A stretch of 64,000 bases of DNA from Cinchona pubescens. Taxonomy: Eukaryota; Streptophyta; Magnoliopsida; Gentianales; Rubiaceae. Made by a program: the position numbers and the translations under genes. Of this stretch, positions 21,777 to 34,660 are shown piece by piece. The stretch spans positions 124,001-188,000 of the forward strand of contig JANKKI010000362.1 in NCBI GenBank assembly GCA_025175665.1, given 5' to 3'. The first letter of the stretch is position 1; each line of letters begins with the position of its first letter. The notes beneath the pieces were generated by a model. That model was not told where the DNA came from. It worked only from the letters and a program-made list of their open reading frames with translations, and did no database searches.

Positions 21777-22690
21777 TTAGAGTATTTAATAGTATAATTT
21801 TATTTGCATAATTTATATTGTCTTTTGCATTACCTACCTACATATTTTTTCTATATTTTCTTTCCTACAATTTACATGTGGTATCCTTATAGGTTTTGCA
21901 ATGATTATTCTAAAATATTCTAGTATCATATTATGGGTTGAACATTTTTATACCTCATTAATAGTACTAGTACATGTATAAACCAATTATCCTCAAAGGG
22001 AGTCATAAGATAATTTTCGCCTTGTAAAAAAAAAAATTCAAGAGAACTTTCCAATTGTTAGGAACTTAAGAGGGACAAAAGGTCCAAGTGGCTTAAACAT
22101 ATTTGAAAGAAAAACCAAACCTGATGAGTCAAATTGTCCTCGACATCGGAAGAGATATGATCATCTGCCTTCTTATGCATGTTCTTCTCCAAATCGTCCT
22201 GAACCCCAACTATCCTTTGTAGATGAAGATAATCATTTGAACTCGAGCAAAGGATGTTAGAGTTTGAAAAATTATAATTTAGATCCTAACTATCCTCTAA
22301 ATCTGTACCATAGAAATTATTCTCACAACTAACTCCTGAATCCCAATCTTTAATGTAAGAATTTTTAAGTAAGAGACTAATTCGACTAAATTTTTAGCTC
22401 TTATACTAAAAGTTTTAATAAAAGTTGGATGACTATTTGGGTGATAATTTAACACTTAAAATAGAAAGTCTAGGAATGAATTGAAACTTTTGCCCTTGGT
22501 CAACATATTTCAAAATTAAAAAAACTTATGTTTTGGGCAACGCCGCCATTTAGGGATCAAATTAGATATAACTATTTAATTGAAGGATTAATTAGGCTAA
22601 AATTTAAGTTGGAGATTGTTCCACTTTTAGTGAAATAGTTGGAGGACTATTGAGATAATTTTTTGTATGCAAAATTACATATTATTACTT
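21777..22690. other. Intergenic, no recognised gene
   Basis: No coding pattern recognised. Short phrases recall other noncoding repeats in the window without a clear boundary. Confidence 0.4.
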
Positions 22691-23012
22691 TAATTGAGAT
22701 TTTATATTAATTTCTATCACAATTAATTCTCGTTAACATACTGTTCAAAATGGGTATGCATATAAAGAATTTTTATTTTTTCATATTTCTTAAACTTGTG
22801 ATAACATTCGTTTCAGTATCCCGTTGACGTTCTGAACTATCCATTCATGTTGGATGGTGTAAAATGTGGATAACTCTAATCCAAAATAGTTTTTATTTCT
22901 CTTTTTGATTTCTAGGTCATAATTTCTAATAACAACACTACTAATGACTTAATCAATTTCAAATAAAGATTTTTTTTCATAATTGTATTGGATTTTTTTA
23001 ATATATATGTAT

Positions 23013-23014
23013 AT

Positions 23015-23046
<32 letters not shown>

Positions 23047-23052
23047 TGTATA
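23013..23052. repeat. TATG microsatellite
   Basis: About ten TATG/TGTA tetranucleotide repeats within repeat E. Confidence 0.9.
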
Positions 23053-23445
23053 TACGCATGTATATTCTTTATCATTACCAAAATATAAAATCACTATCAG
23101 GTATCAAACATCTTTCATAGATGAAGTATGTTAAGAGTTTGGGAAATTTTTTTTACAGGAGATCAAATAATATATGGTACTAATTACAAAAATGATTAAC
23201 TAAATTTCAAAAACTAAGATAAATAGGACCCAATTAAAGTTGTAAAGAACAAAGAAATTAAACAGAAATTATTTTTTTGTATAAGGAAAACTAAACAGAT
23301 TAAACTTCTATATTCTCAATAATATGGGTAGGTCTCATAAAGTATATTAACATCATTATCAAAAGATGAAAACAAGAAGCTGTTCTTTTATCTTGCCTTG
23401 AAATGTAGGGAACGTTAATGAAAAAATCATTTATCTTACTCTAAA

Positions 23446-24985
23446 AGGGAAAAAGACTAATTTTGTCCCTTATCTTTAGGACATCAATCAATTTGATCTC
23501 CTTATATATATACACATATATATGTAACTAATTTGGTCCCTCATCCTTAAAAAATGAACTAATTTAAGACTTGTGACAAAAATTGTGGACAAACTAACGA
23601 AGTCATCGACGATATATCTACTACAAGTTAACGACCATCTGATTAATATGGCTTGGACTAATAATTTGTCCATAATTTCTATCATAAACCTTAGATTGAT
23701 TAAATTTTTTCTATAAAAATACCATAAACCCCCATATGCTATGCCTTTTTTACATATAGCCCTCATATATTTATAAAACCTATCTTAAACCCTTATGTAC
23801 TTTAGACAAAAAGAAAGAGCGAATGAAAATTGTCCAAATTAATGGACTTCTATGCAATGATTTAATCTTAAATAGATACAAAATGTTTTTATGTTTTATT
23901 TCTTTATTTTTTTCCTTCTTTTTCATCATTCTTCCCCGACTTTTATTGTAACATCACCACCACTACCGTTGTCTCCTCCTATCCAACCAAAAACATGAAA
24001 TCTATTTTTTCATATTACAATGGCAAAGTCCAAATTAAATCCACATAAAAGCTTTGATTGTGTGGGACATTTGGAAACCCAAATCGAGTAAAGAAATCAA
24101 CACGAACAAAATGAATTTCCTTCAACCCCAAAGCATGAACCTTAGTTTGAATTTCTTATACGGGGTCGACTAATATGTAAGAAACTAGATCTCTTTGTTC
24201 AAATCAAATTAGAACCCTTTGGCATCCATGATATATTGATGCGATCCAACACACTATCTCCTTTGTTTAATCAAGTAAGACCTGCCACCGACATGTTGGA
24301 CTGGTACCATTGGTTGAACTTTTGTGTGTTCAAAGACTATTAGACATAATCCTTCCTATATTTATGGATTAAGAGGATTTTATGATTTGGACTAGGTTAA
24401 TCTACGAAAGAAAGTCATTAAACTAAAAATATTGAATTTGGTAGCTAGAAAGAAAAATTGTGAGAAATAATGGAGAAAAGGTTGCGGGGAGGGAAGAGAA
24501 AGGGGGAAGGCTTCTGGGGAGAGGGAAAGTCTTGAGAGATGGGCTATGCAATGAGAAGGGAAGGGGAGGTGTTGGGATGAGGGAAGGGGCAGGTAATGGT
24601 AGAGGCATGGAGGGTAGTGGTGGACTGGTGGTTGAAGGTGGTGGTGGTGAAGTTTTTGTTAAGTTAAATAGGTAATAAGGGCATTTTGGGCATAAAACAT
24701 TTTTTTTTCTTGAGATAATGATATTTTTTATTAAACACTCTCACATATGTCATGTGTATATCACACCTAATGGGGTTTCCTTTCACTTTGCCTTTTGAGG
24801 TAAATCATATAGAGGTTTAAGATAGATTTTCAAAACCATTAAGGGAGCTACACATAAAAAAGACAATCCATAATGGGGGTTACGATATTTTATCCTCTTT
24901 TAAAGATAAGAAACTAAACTGGTTTATTGTGATAGATGAGGGTCCAAATTAACTGGTCAATACCCCAAAGATAAGGGACTACCCT
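23446..24985. mobile_element. 1.5-kb insertion with inverted ends inside repeat E
   Basis: Repeat E resumes after this block, so it is an insertion. The left end carries TCCCTTATCTTTAGG and the right end the complement (CCCCAAAGATAAGGGA). The left end also resembles the MITE at 34661. The interior has no transposase pattern. It contains a purine-rich, G-rich stretch at 24460-24670 with open frames on both strands that look compositional rather than coding. Confidence 0.6.
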
Positions 24986-26027
24986 AAAATGCAAGCAACT
25001 CTAATTAAAACATATAGTTCTAAGACATCCAAAATAACATTGTAATTTTATATAATTTCTATAAAATTAATTTTTTTTAACATATTGCATAAAATATGTC
25101 AAATATAAATAATATATTGGTATTTTGTTTTCATGTTTGTTTTGTTTATGATAAAATTCACTTCAAGACTACATTATGAACTCTTCTATCTTGAATGACA
25201 TCGAATACGGTTAGCTTCAAAACTATATTTTTCTTTAGTATTTTACTTTGAAACTAAATTTTCATAAGTATATAAACAAAATGAAAGAATTTTATTTTTT
25301 ATTTTGGCGTAGTTTCGATTAATTCCTTTTATTTTTATCAAGACATTTTATCTACATCTTTGTTCCTTTATTAAATAGTATAATAATTGCATTGCAATTT
25401 CTATAATTGACATGTAAATTCCATCTATATGTGTGTTGTTATTTATAATACTTAATAGTATGATTTTATAATATATTGTTAATCCTACAATTTATACATA
25501 GTATTCTTGTATGTTTTATAACGATTATCCTAGAATATTTTGTATGGCATACATCGTATCATGGGTTAGAACTTTTCTATATCTCATCAATAGATACTCT
25601 AAACCAATATTTTTTTGGTATTTTACCTCATCAATAGTTACTTTAAACCACTATTTCTTTGTCATTTTATCAAATATTATATTAACTGACATTATAGTTT
25701 CCAAAGTAGAAATATAACAAACTCAATATATACATGTAACTATTTAGAATATTTAATAATATGATTTATTTGCATAATCTATATTGTTTTATATCAATTA
25801 TTACATCCCAAAGTATTTTTTCTATATTCATTTCATAAATTAAAAGAATTCTTGTATAAGTTACAATGATTAATTTAGAATATTTTGAGCATGCATCGTA
25901 TCATCTGTTGAACTTATTTTCTACCTCATCAATAGTTATTCTACGACAATATTCTAGAAAATGGAATTATTAAAGATAAGGATTTAGTAATCGAATATGC
26001 TAGTAAAGAGATATAAAATTAGCACAT

Positions 26028-26329
26028 TGTAATAAAATAATACAAAAAGTAACTTAAAAGAAACAAGAATATAAGGGAGGAATAGATTTATTATCTTATT
26101 CCTTTCAATCAAGTGTATTTAACATGAACTACAATGGATCTATTTAGGCATATATAATGTACATGAAGAGATTTGATAGTTAATTAATAAATCCTCATGA
26201 ACATGTACATTGGTATGGTACATTGATCTCATAAGAAAATATATTGATAGTCCATTGATCCATGAATAGATTAGGATATATGTGACCTGAGAATACAATT
26301 GGACATTCACATCTAATGTATTCATAACA
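26028..26329 (-). repeat. 3' LTR of the minus-strand copia
   Basis: 302 bp. On the minus strand it starts TGTTATGAATACATTAGATG and ends TTACA. Clearly homologous to 31290-31588. Confidence 0.9.
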
Positions 26330-26340
26330 CTCCCCCTTGG
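26330..26340 (-). other. Polypurine tract of the minus-strand copia
   Basis: Minus strand reads CCAAGGGGGAG directly before the LTR. Confidence 0.9.
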
Positions 26341-26759
26341 ATGTCCAGATGTTAAAAAATATGCCTCATTAAAACCTCACTAAAAAAAATGCTATGGGAA
26401 AAACCTTAGTAACGGAAAAAGAGTAAATCATTCTTTTGTATAGAATACTGATGAATTATTGCCTTATTAAAAACCTTTACCAGGAAAACCCTAGGAGAAA
26501 AATCATGGTAAAGGGAAAAAAAGTACATATTCAATGTTTATAGTACACTTTTGCATAAATGTTGACTCATTAAAAATCTTGTCAGGAAAAACCATTGAAA
26601 CAAAACCATGGCCAAAGAAAAAAAAAAGTATGTGTACTTTCATTCTCCCTCATGAAAATATCACTTGTTATCCTTAAAATGACACATCTCAATTTTGCAG
26701 ATTAAATTCCCAAATGTTGCTATTGATAATGCCTTTGTGAACAAATCCACTAAATCACC

Positions 26760-27200
26760 ACATAAGCAAATTTGTTAGACATTAATATCATCATTCTTTT
26801 GAAGATCATGATTGAAGGAGAAGTTTGGTATAAACCTGATCTTATTTTGTCTATTTTGATATAACCACCCTTTAAGTGAGTGTAATACATTCATATTGTA
26901 TTCACATAATATTGTTAGAAGTTTGTCTTCTAATGTTAAACCATATATCTTTTGGATATATTGAGTCAATGGTTTTTGCCAAAACACATCCTATACTTGC
27001 TTCATGTATTGTCATTGTTTCTACATGGTTGGAAGAAGTAGTGCCTAAAGTTTGTATTGTTAAACGTCATGATATAGCAATTTCTTTATATACAAATTAC
27101 TTGTTCGAAATTGAACTTTATGTTTGATCAGAAAAATATCCAACATCTGCATAGCCAACTAATTTTGGTTTAGGTTCATTTGAGTAAAATAGATTCATAT
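26760..27200 (-). pseudogene. copia RNase H, broken
   Basis: One minus-strand frame reads KPKLVGYADVGYFSD near 27130-27175, the copia RNase H start that normally reads LVGYADAGYLSDP. Further left, broken frames cover the rest of the domain up to the polypurine side. Stops interrupt every frame. Confidence 0.75.
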
Positions 27201-27229
27201 TAATAATCTCTCAGAAATTTTGAAGCATA

Positions 27230-28200
27230 TATTTAATATCATTTCAATATCTTTGTATCGGAGAAGAACAAAATCTTACCAACAAACTTACATCACATAT
27301 TATATGATTAGCAAGAAGTATTAATGCTCTTATAGTACTAAGATATGGTACTTTGGGATCAATAAGTTTTTCATTATTCTCTCAAGGATAAAAAACAATT
27401 TTTGTTGATATCAAATAATCTTACAACTATTGGGGTACTCAGGGATATATTTTATCCATATATAATCGCTTTAATACGTTTTGTGTATGAGTGCAATCAT
27501 GAACAAAATTTTCATTTGAGAAGTACTCAAATTATAGATCTTTTTCAAGATATTTCACATCAATTCATTAATTTTTAAAGCCCTTCAAGAGTTCCAATAA
27601 TATTTATATCATCAACATATACAGTAGTCATTACAAATTCTAATCTTGTTCTTTTATGAAAACACATAGACAAATTAAATCATTTCTGTAACTCTCATTC
27701 AAGAGATACTTATTGAGATGCTTATACCATATCCTCCTAGATTTCTTTAATCTAATCTATACAAGGATTTTTGTAATATTTTTGAGTAATGTTTTCGGGA
27801 AACTTTATTTGCTTCACACATGTTAAATTCATCAAAAATTTTCACATAGATATCGATATTATATTAGCCATATAAAATATGCTCAATATCCGTTAAACGC
27901 ATTTCCATTTTTTCATAAATTGCCACACAAATTAGATATTTAAAGGTGATTCCACCATAGGAGAATAAGTCTCTTCATAATCATTGCCGGATCCTTGCGA
28001 AAAAACTTTGTTCAACAAGGTGTTCTTTATATGATAGTTTTATTTTTCTCATTTCATTTTTATACAAATATCTATTTGTACCCTACCGGCTCTATCCCTT
28101 TAGGAATTTAGACTACTGGTACAAAATCTTCACATTTTTAACGTGAATTTAATTATACTTGTATTGCATATATATATATATTGCCAATGATTTTTATGTC
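27230..28200 (-). pseudogene. copia reverse transcriptase, broken
   Basis: Minus-strand pieces include MRKIKLSYKEHLVEQSF, ILQKSLYRLD, LEFVMTTVYVDDINIIGTLE and the family linker after it. The catalytic YVDD is intact at 27608-27619, although the frame around it is broken by stops. Confidence 0.85.
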
Positions 28201-28201
28201 G

Positions 28202-28510
28202 TCATTTTTTTAACAAATTTATATTTAAGATTCTTATTTTTCTATTCAAAATATCTTCTAATATTATAAACAATAATGTTGTCGACAATAACATTTTTTT
28301 TTCAGTTTCGTCTTTTTTAGTATTGACATAACTTTTCAAGATCTCTACATTTTCATTATATTTAGGTACATGATCCACTTCTGGAGTTATATGATTTGTT
28401 ATGTCTAGATACACATCTCCATAGACCCGCCACCATTGTATGACCATTTTAATATTTGCCCCTTTCCTTTGATAAGAATTCTTATCATTTGGAACCAAAT
28501 AATCATCCAC
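28202..28510 (-). pseudogene. copia integrase-RT linker region
   Basis: A 102-codon frame contains VPNDKNSYQRKGAN, PEVDHVPKYNENVEI and KSYVNTKK. This matches the hydrophilic region between integrase and RT in plant copia pol. It leads into a LDI.N-type block by a frame change. Confidence 0.7.
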
Positions 28511-28569
28511 ACTTTATGCGTGGCTAACTATCACTTGTACTGATAGACTGTCCCACTAAGCCACCAATT

Positions 28570-29480
28570 CAAATTGGAGCTTTTTATCTGGTTCATATGC
28601 CATTTTATAACTCAATTTAGGTTAGAAATGAATGTTGCAGTAAATTCACAATATTTTGTAAATGAATTATCTTTTGGATCGCATTGTTTTGTACGGGGAT
28701 CAAGATGTTAATTCATTCTATTTAATTTTTTTATCCAACTGCTTATTTTTTTCCCTGATGTAGATCTGAAAACATTTTCATGACAATCGACAAATTGTGC
28801 CATAAATAAGTCACTTGTGAATATTTCAAGATATTTAATTAGAGATGGTGATTACCATACATATATTCCCAATTTTCTTTTATGACCCATGTTTGTGCAT
28901 TTTAATAAAGCAATTAAAACATATACTGCACAACCAAAAATCTGTAGGCAGGAATCATTAGGCTTCTGACCAAAAGCTAATTATAATAGGGAGAATATAA
29001 GATAACTTGTTGGCTTGATTGTATAAACGTTGTTACTTGCAACATAGCATGCCCCTATAGATAAATAGACAATTTTGTTCTCACAAGTAATGGTCTAACT
29101 ATTCCAAGTGGAGGTATTTTATTAACAATTCAGCTTGACCATCTTGGGTATGAACATATACTTTAGGATGTTCAATAGTTGTACCATTGACATACAGATA
29201 TCATCAAATGTCTGAAATATAAATTTATCAGCACTATCAAGACAAGTTTTCTTGATTGCATAATCTAGAAATTTGTGCTTTTAATCTAATTATTTGAGCT
29301 AGCAAAATCACAAACTTTAGGTTGTGAGCCAATAATAGGCACACATGTGACCATCTAATAGATGCATCTATCAAAATCATAAAATATTTAAATAGTACGC
29401 ATGAAGAGTGAGTAGGTCCATATATCTCACCCCTTAATATCTTCCACAAATATAAGGTATTCAATTCTTATTTTAATTGG
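28570..29480 (-). pseudogene. copia integrase, broken
   Basis: Minus-strand frames include NRIVYLSIGACYVASNN, QIFGCAVYVLIALLKCTNMG, GHKRKLGIYVW, SPSLIKYLEIFTSDLFMAQF and HLDPRTKQCD, the C-terminal half of copia integrase. A frame at 29237-29464 covers part of the core with GEIYGPTH. Stops and shifts are frequent. Confidence 0.8.
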
Positions 29481-30099
29481 TGATGATTAAATAATTAATT
29501 TTCCTTAAGAATAAGTAATACAAGAGAATTTTTTGAGTTAATGAATCTTCTGATTCTTCAATGGATGTCCATGTGAATTCTCAATAATTTTTATGTATCA
29601 TAATTAACCAGGGTTGATGGTCTAACCAGTAATACCACACAATTAAATTATTTAAATCACTAAATTTCAAGTTTACTATCATATGTGTTTTAATAATGAT
29701 CTTTGTGTAGTACAATCATAAGAAACAAAAGGAGTAATTTGTTTGTCAACAAACATATATTAACCGAAATGACAACAATAATGCAAAAATACTCTTTCTT
29801 TCTATTATTCATTATTTCTATATAATATCTATTCAGTTGAATATCTTTAAAATTCAATAAATTTCTTTGAAACATACAGAAGTAAAAATGCGTTATTTAT
29901 TGCAAATTGTATTCCTCTGATCTATAATATATTAGATCTTCTAGAGTTTTCAATTAGTTTGTACTACCAATGGTTTTATAATCAAATTAAATTTTCTAAT
30001 TCTAAATATGGTGTATGTATATACTCATGTTTTGAATATATTTAGATATATATTTATATGTTTCTCATTCAAATAACATAAATATAATAATAGAGCAAG

Positions 30100-31150
30100 A
30101 TAAGCTAACAAATTAATGCAAAGTTAGAATATGATATGCAGAATTTTAAAAACATAATAAAGATATGCAAATAAAATATCACAACATTGTCTTTCTTAGA
30201 TATTTTAACCACCAACCAAATGCTTAATAATTCCTTCACAGAAGAAACCAATAACACTATGACCATGGTTAAAATTATCGTAGACAAGACTTGTTACTAT
30301 AGCTTTTTCTTTGTCTTTCGATGATACTTGATAAAAACTCAAGAAGGCTTTTAGTGTACAATAGGTATGTGAACAATAGTCTTTCATGCCACATTTATTT
30401 TTCTTATCATTCTTAGTCTATCGACTGTTCTCTTTCTCTTTTATCTTTTCACTATTCTATCACTTCTGGTTGTGACATGTAGTGACAGTTAGAATAGTTA
30501 TTATCAAGGACCATCATGAATGTGTTGGTTATAACCATTTCCCATCTATAAGCATTATTTAAATTTTTGTCGCATTTACGTAAGGGATAGAGTGTAAAAC
30601 CAGTTGGACGAGATCCAAGATTTTTGAGTAATTTAATACCTCGTTATTTTAATAAACCAAAAGAATATATAAAATTAACTCTTTTGTTAAAACTCTTTTT
30701 TAGGAATTTCTGCTGCATGAGCATATTTTTCAGTAAGAAAAGTAGAGAATATTTTCTCTAACATGTACTCATCAATGATCTTTTAATTACCTATGGATCT
30801 ACTGGATCTTTTAAATTATACATAATTACTTTTTAATCCTTACGGACATGTGAAAAATTATTGACATCTGTCTTTAAAATCACATATGGATGTAGTATTT
30901 TTCCTTTATAATTGTATCTTCACATGTAATCCAAATAGATTTTAACATCCAAAATTCAAGATAAATGGTTCTTACTCATTAGTCAAGAGTTGTAAACTAA
31001 AGTTTGTTATGATTTGACAATGATCTTAACAATAATCAATATAAATTCTATAAATATTAGGGTAGCACAATTGAAAGTATAAAAACAAAAAGGTAGTAAT
31101 AGATAATACTCAATATATTTAAATCATACCTTAGTTGTACATGATAATTT
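30100..31150 (-). pseudogene. copia gag remnant with zinc knuckle
   Basis: Near 30340-30400 the minus strand reads KCGMKDYCSHTYCTLKAFLS, a CCHC-like knuckle (normally C..CGMKGHW..TC) followed by FYQVSSKDKEKA. Only part of the metal-binding set is kept. Weak gag-like frames continue rightward. Confidence 0.6.
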
Positions 31151-31251
31151 AAATTTCTATGCACCTTTGTTGTGTTGATATAAAGTTCTACATACTTTTG
31201 TTGTTTTGATTTAAAGTTCCATAAACCTTTGTTATGTTGATTAATTTAACC

Positions 31252-31286
31252 CTGTCTCTTAGCTATTCAGATGTGTATAAGAGACA
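31252..31286. other. Degenerate mate-pair adapter at the copia 5' LTR edge
   Basis: CTGTCTCTTA, seven unrelated bases, then AGATGTGTATAAGAGACA. It lies three bases from the LTR, where the primer-binding site is expected. Confidence 0.85.
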
Positions 31287-31289
31287 ATA

Positions 31290-31588
31290 TGTTATAAAAT
31301 AATATAAAAGTAACTTAAAAGAGACAAGAATATTGAGGGAGGAATAGATTATTATCTTTTTCCTTTCAAATGTATTCAACATGGATTACAATGCCTTTAT
31401 TTATAGGCATATATGAGGTAGATGAAGAGACTTGATAGTTGAGTAGTAAATCCTTATGAATAGGTACATTGATATAGTACATTGATCTCATAAGAGAATT
31501 TACATCTAGTTCATTGATCCAAGAATAGATTAGGATGTATATGAGTTGAGAATGTAAATGGAGATCCACATCTAATGTATTCATAGCA
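31290..31588 (-). repeat. 5' LTR of the minus-strand copia
   Basis: 299 bp, alignable throughout with the left LTR but with many substitutions, which implies an old insertion. Confidence 0.9.
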
Positions 31589-32280
31589 CAAAGACTTCTA
31601 TCTACTTTCGTTGCTTGAATAATTTTCTTTCTTCATGTAGGGAAGGATAATAACAAACAATCTAAATTAATCATAGTATAAACTTAAATTGGATAAGAAA
31701 ATAGTGTTATATACTCTACTATTTTTTCACATTTTATAAATTTTAAATTTTTTATTAATAATTTATTGATTTTGTAATTTTTAATCTTGAGAAAAATTTT
31801 GATATTAAAAAGATGTGTTAATGATTTCAAACCAAACAAAGTCAAACACTGCATAAAGTTTGTCAGAGGCATTTCCTCTTCTTCTATTTTTTTCTATTAA
31901 ATGTTAGTGGAGTTGAATTTTTTTTTTTTAGAAAAGGTAAGCTTAATTACATGTGGGACATAAGATATTAATATCCAATACATTTAAAAATCCAACAATT
32001 TAACTTATCGGCAATATATGATGAACAAATAATTAATTATTATCTATGTTGATTTTAAACTAGTACAACCTCACTTTGTTAAAAAACAAATACATGATTA
32101 ATCATATTATAATAGAGACAAACATTTTATCATTTTACTCAAAATAGTTATTAGATGTTATTGACTGCATATGAACTATATAAAACAACAAAAGATGAGT
32201 CTAATTAACTAAAATACAAGAACAAACTTAAATGAACAATTACAGAAAATAAAGTAATTGTAGTGAAATTAGAATAATTG
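31589..32280. other. Intergenic, no recognised gene
   Basis: AT-rich sequence with no coding or repeat signal that I can name. Confidence 0.4.
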
Positions 32281-32375
32281 CACCTCAAATGGTAAGACTA
32301 CACTTTCCCCGTGATCTAGATCATGGGTTCGAGTTATCAAGGAGATAGGTGGAGATCCAGTATTGATCCAATTTA
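32281..32375 (+). mobile_element. tRNA-derived SINE fragment
   Basis: CCTCAAATGGTAAGAC resembles a Pol III A box. About 40 bp later ATGGGTTCGAGTTAT gives a B box (GGTTCGA). The CCCCGTGATCTAGATCATGG segment between them is typical of plant SINEs. No poly-T tail or target duplication is clear. Confidence 0.65.
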
Positions 32376-32699
32376 AAAAATAAATAAAATAAAAGGCTAT
32401 TTTATTAGGAATAAAAAATAGAAACAATTTGAACATATATAATAGTCATAAAACAAGATTTTTATTTTATTCTTTGCTCAAATATAAATTTTTTTTTCTA
32501 CTTTTTAATAATTTCTACATTCTTATTATGTATTATGTCGAAATTTCATACACTTTGAACATCATAATAGTTATAAAGACTGCTTTTATTTTATTTTTTC
32601 TCAAATATAAATTACTTTTACGGATAAAATTTCTATCATCTTACTAAGCATTATGCCAAAATTTCACATAAATTTAAGGAATTTTGTTATAGTCGTTTG

Positions 32700-32734
32700 A
32701 AATATATATATACACACATATATACATACATACT

Positions 32735-32783
<49 letters not shown>
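32700..32783. repeat. TA-rich microsatellite
   Basis: About 80 bp of TA dinucleotides mixed with TACA and TGTA. Confidence 0.95.
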
Positions 32784-32787
<4 letters not shown>

Positions 32788-33229
32788 CATGAACTATAAA
32801 TGTTCCCTTATACATCAAATGGCATTAAACAATTTAATTAAGGCTATTTAGGCATGACAAAAAAAGAGAAAAAAAAATAGTAGATGATCTCGAGTGGATC
32901 ACATGAACAAAAATACGTGATAGTATCCTTAAAATTAGGTAGTTAGAATAGATGAGAAGAAATTATGTCTTTCTAATTGCTAATGAAAATTATATTTTAT
33001 TAAGGACACGTATTTTAGGCATTAAAAAATGATAGTATCCTTTTAAATTAGTTAGTGTAGATGACTAATTTAATTATTATGTCTTTTGAATTCCTATGGG
33101 AAATTATATTTCATTAAGAGTAGTATTTTAGGCATTAAAAAAGGGATAATAAAAATTGGGATAAACAACTCATACTTTATAGATAGATAGGTAGAGAAGT
33201 ACAATTTACCATATGATATCAATTTTTTT

Positions 33230-33500
33230 TAGAAATCTAATCATTAGTTGTGTTATTTGTATAAATAAAAAAAAATATTCTACTTATTTTATTTTTACTA
33301 TGTTTAGATACTGCAAATAAAAATAAACAAAAAAAAAAAGTAGTTGTAAAAGGATACTGCAAAATGAAAATGAACAAAAATATAGAAGTAATAGTTTTTT
33401 TTTTTTTTTTTTTTTGGGACTTAGTTTTAGAAATAAAGAAAATAATGTAAAGTTAATTAAAGAAAATGTTAAATTCAAGGACTTAACTTATTTTCATGAA
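33230..33500 (+). repeat. Dispersed repeat B, copy 1
   Basis: Aligns with 59560-59815. Shared order: TTTTACTATGTTTAGATA, AAAGTAGTTGTAAAA, GAAAATGAACAAAAAT, a T run, GGACTT and TTAGAAAT, then TATTCATGAA. Confidence 0.75.
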
Positions 33501-33568
33501 TATAACTTTGACCATAAATTTTTTGGAGGGTATTTTTGTCAAAAACAAATATTAATAATTTATATTTT

Positions 33569-33805
33569 CGTTGTATTTAAATGGACGAATTTGGGTAGAT
33601 TGGGATTATCCAAATCCATTAAAGATAAAAATGATTTAGTTGGGGATGTGAAATCCGCTAACAAATAAGAGTGATTTTAATGGTTCGTCCCCGATAAATG
33701 GATTTCAAAATCACCCAAATTTCATATCATTTTAAATCTACCCAATTCTAATACATTCATTTCAAATTTTTCATACAATTTAAATTCATCTATCCAAATA
33801 CAATA
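33569..33805. mobile_element. MITE related to the 21.5-kb MITE
   Basis: TTGTATTTAAAT at the left and ATCCAAATACAATA at the right are inverted. The interior carries GGGTAGATTG and its complement-like ATCTACCCAATT. Confidence 0.6.
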
Positions 33806-33939
33806 TATAGAATCTTTCACAAGGAGTAGTGTATATTATTTGCATTCAGATGTAAAGTGCAACTTGAATTTAGATTAAGGGTAAAGTGTAATTAATCCTT
33901 TGTTACATGTTTAGGTGTTTCAAGGAGTATATGTTAATT

Positions 33940-34430
33940 GGCTTACTTTATGATCGGCACTTTGGCCATATCTCAATAGAAATAAGCGTAATTAAATTTA
34001 AATATTTTTTACGCAACCTAAGATACAAAGTAATTGATTTACTATGAAGTTTGGTCTCAACTATCTTCAAATTTTCATGTAAGCTGCCCAATCTAGAAGA
34101 CCATAATTCTGTATTAAAGTGTTTCGCAAAGCATAGATTTCCATCATACTGGATATACTCTACAAAATTTTGCTTTGAGAAGTACTGTCATACTAAGGTT
34201 CATCATGTTATTGTAATTAGGAACTTAAAAAACGAACTTTATTTTTATGTTTGAGAATCAAATTAGTGCATAACCAAAATGATAGGAACCAAAATTTTAA
34301 TTATCCTTTATGATTTTTTAATCTTTTGTAAGTTCACGATAAATTCCTCTTTCAAAATCAATTTTCTTTCTATTATGTATTTGCCTAATTTTAAGAATTC
34401 AAGTTTTTATGGTAAAATATATTAGGGTGA
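33940..34430 (+). repeat. Dispersed repeat C, fullest copy
   Basis: Shared with 41535-41903 plus 52537-52690, 60185-60310 and 62830-63130. Landmarks: GGCCATATCTCAATAGAAAT, GTGTTTCGCAAAGCA, AAGGTTCATCATGTTATTG, TAACCAAAATG and TTTTTTAATCTTTTGTAAG. No coding capacity is apparent. Confidence 0.8.
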
Positions 34431-34660
34431 AAAACTTCAATAGCTCCTGAACTCTTACCTTAATTTTATTTTGGTCCTCCAATTATTAACTGTTTCATTT
34501 TAGCCCTCGAACTTTAAAAAGCATGCTTTTGGGTCCTTTCATCTATTTTCTCCACAAGAATGGATGGAAATAGCCCCACGTGCAAAAAAAAGGTGAATCT
34601 TTTTGGGGCAAAATTGGAAGTTCAGTCCAATAGAACCAACACGATGTAGTATTAATAAAA

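Larger units (their letters stand above)
19550..26000 (+). repeat. Head-to-tail series of AT-rich repeat E
   Basis: At least three diverged units repeat the order: a GATAA.ATTCACTTCA block, AAAATGTGG, TAGGT.ATAATTTCT, ATCAAATAATATATGGTA-like, AAACAGATTAAACT, TTATCTTACTCT and CATGCAACTCTAAT. Units lie near 19.7-20.4, 20.4-21.2 and 22.8-25.1 kb, with further partial copies after 21.2 and 25.1 kb. A MITE, microsatellites and a 1.5-kb insertion interrupt the series. No coding capacity seen. Confidence 0.65.
26028..31588 (-). mobile_element. Decayed Ty1/copia element with both LTRs
   Basis: Direct repeats of about 300 bp bound 5 kb of interior whose minus strand gives gag, integrase, reverse transcriptase and RNase H fragments in copia order. 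A polypurine tract lies beside the left LTR, fixing minus-strand orientation. Many stops and frameshifts show long decay. No target duplication is obvious. The place where the primer site should be is occupied by an adapter remnant. Confidence 0.9.

Noticed and set aside
24423..24675. Overlapping proline-rich and glycine-rich ORFs on opposite strands
   Set aside because: Both follow from a purine-rich compositional block; neither has a domain.
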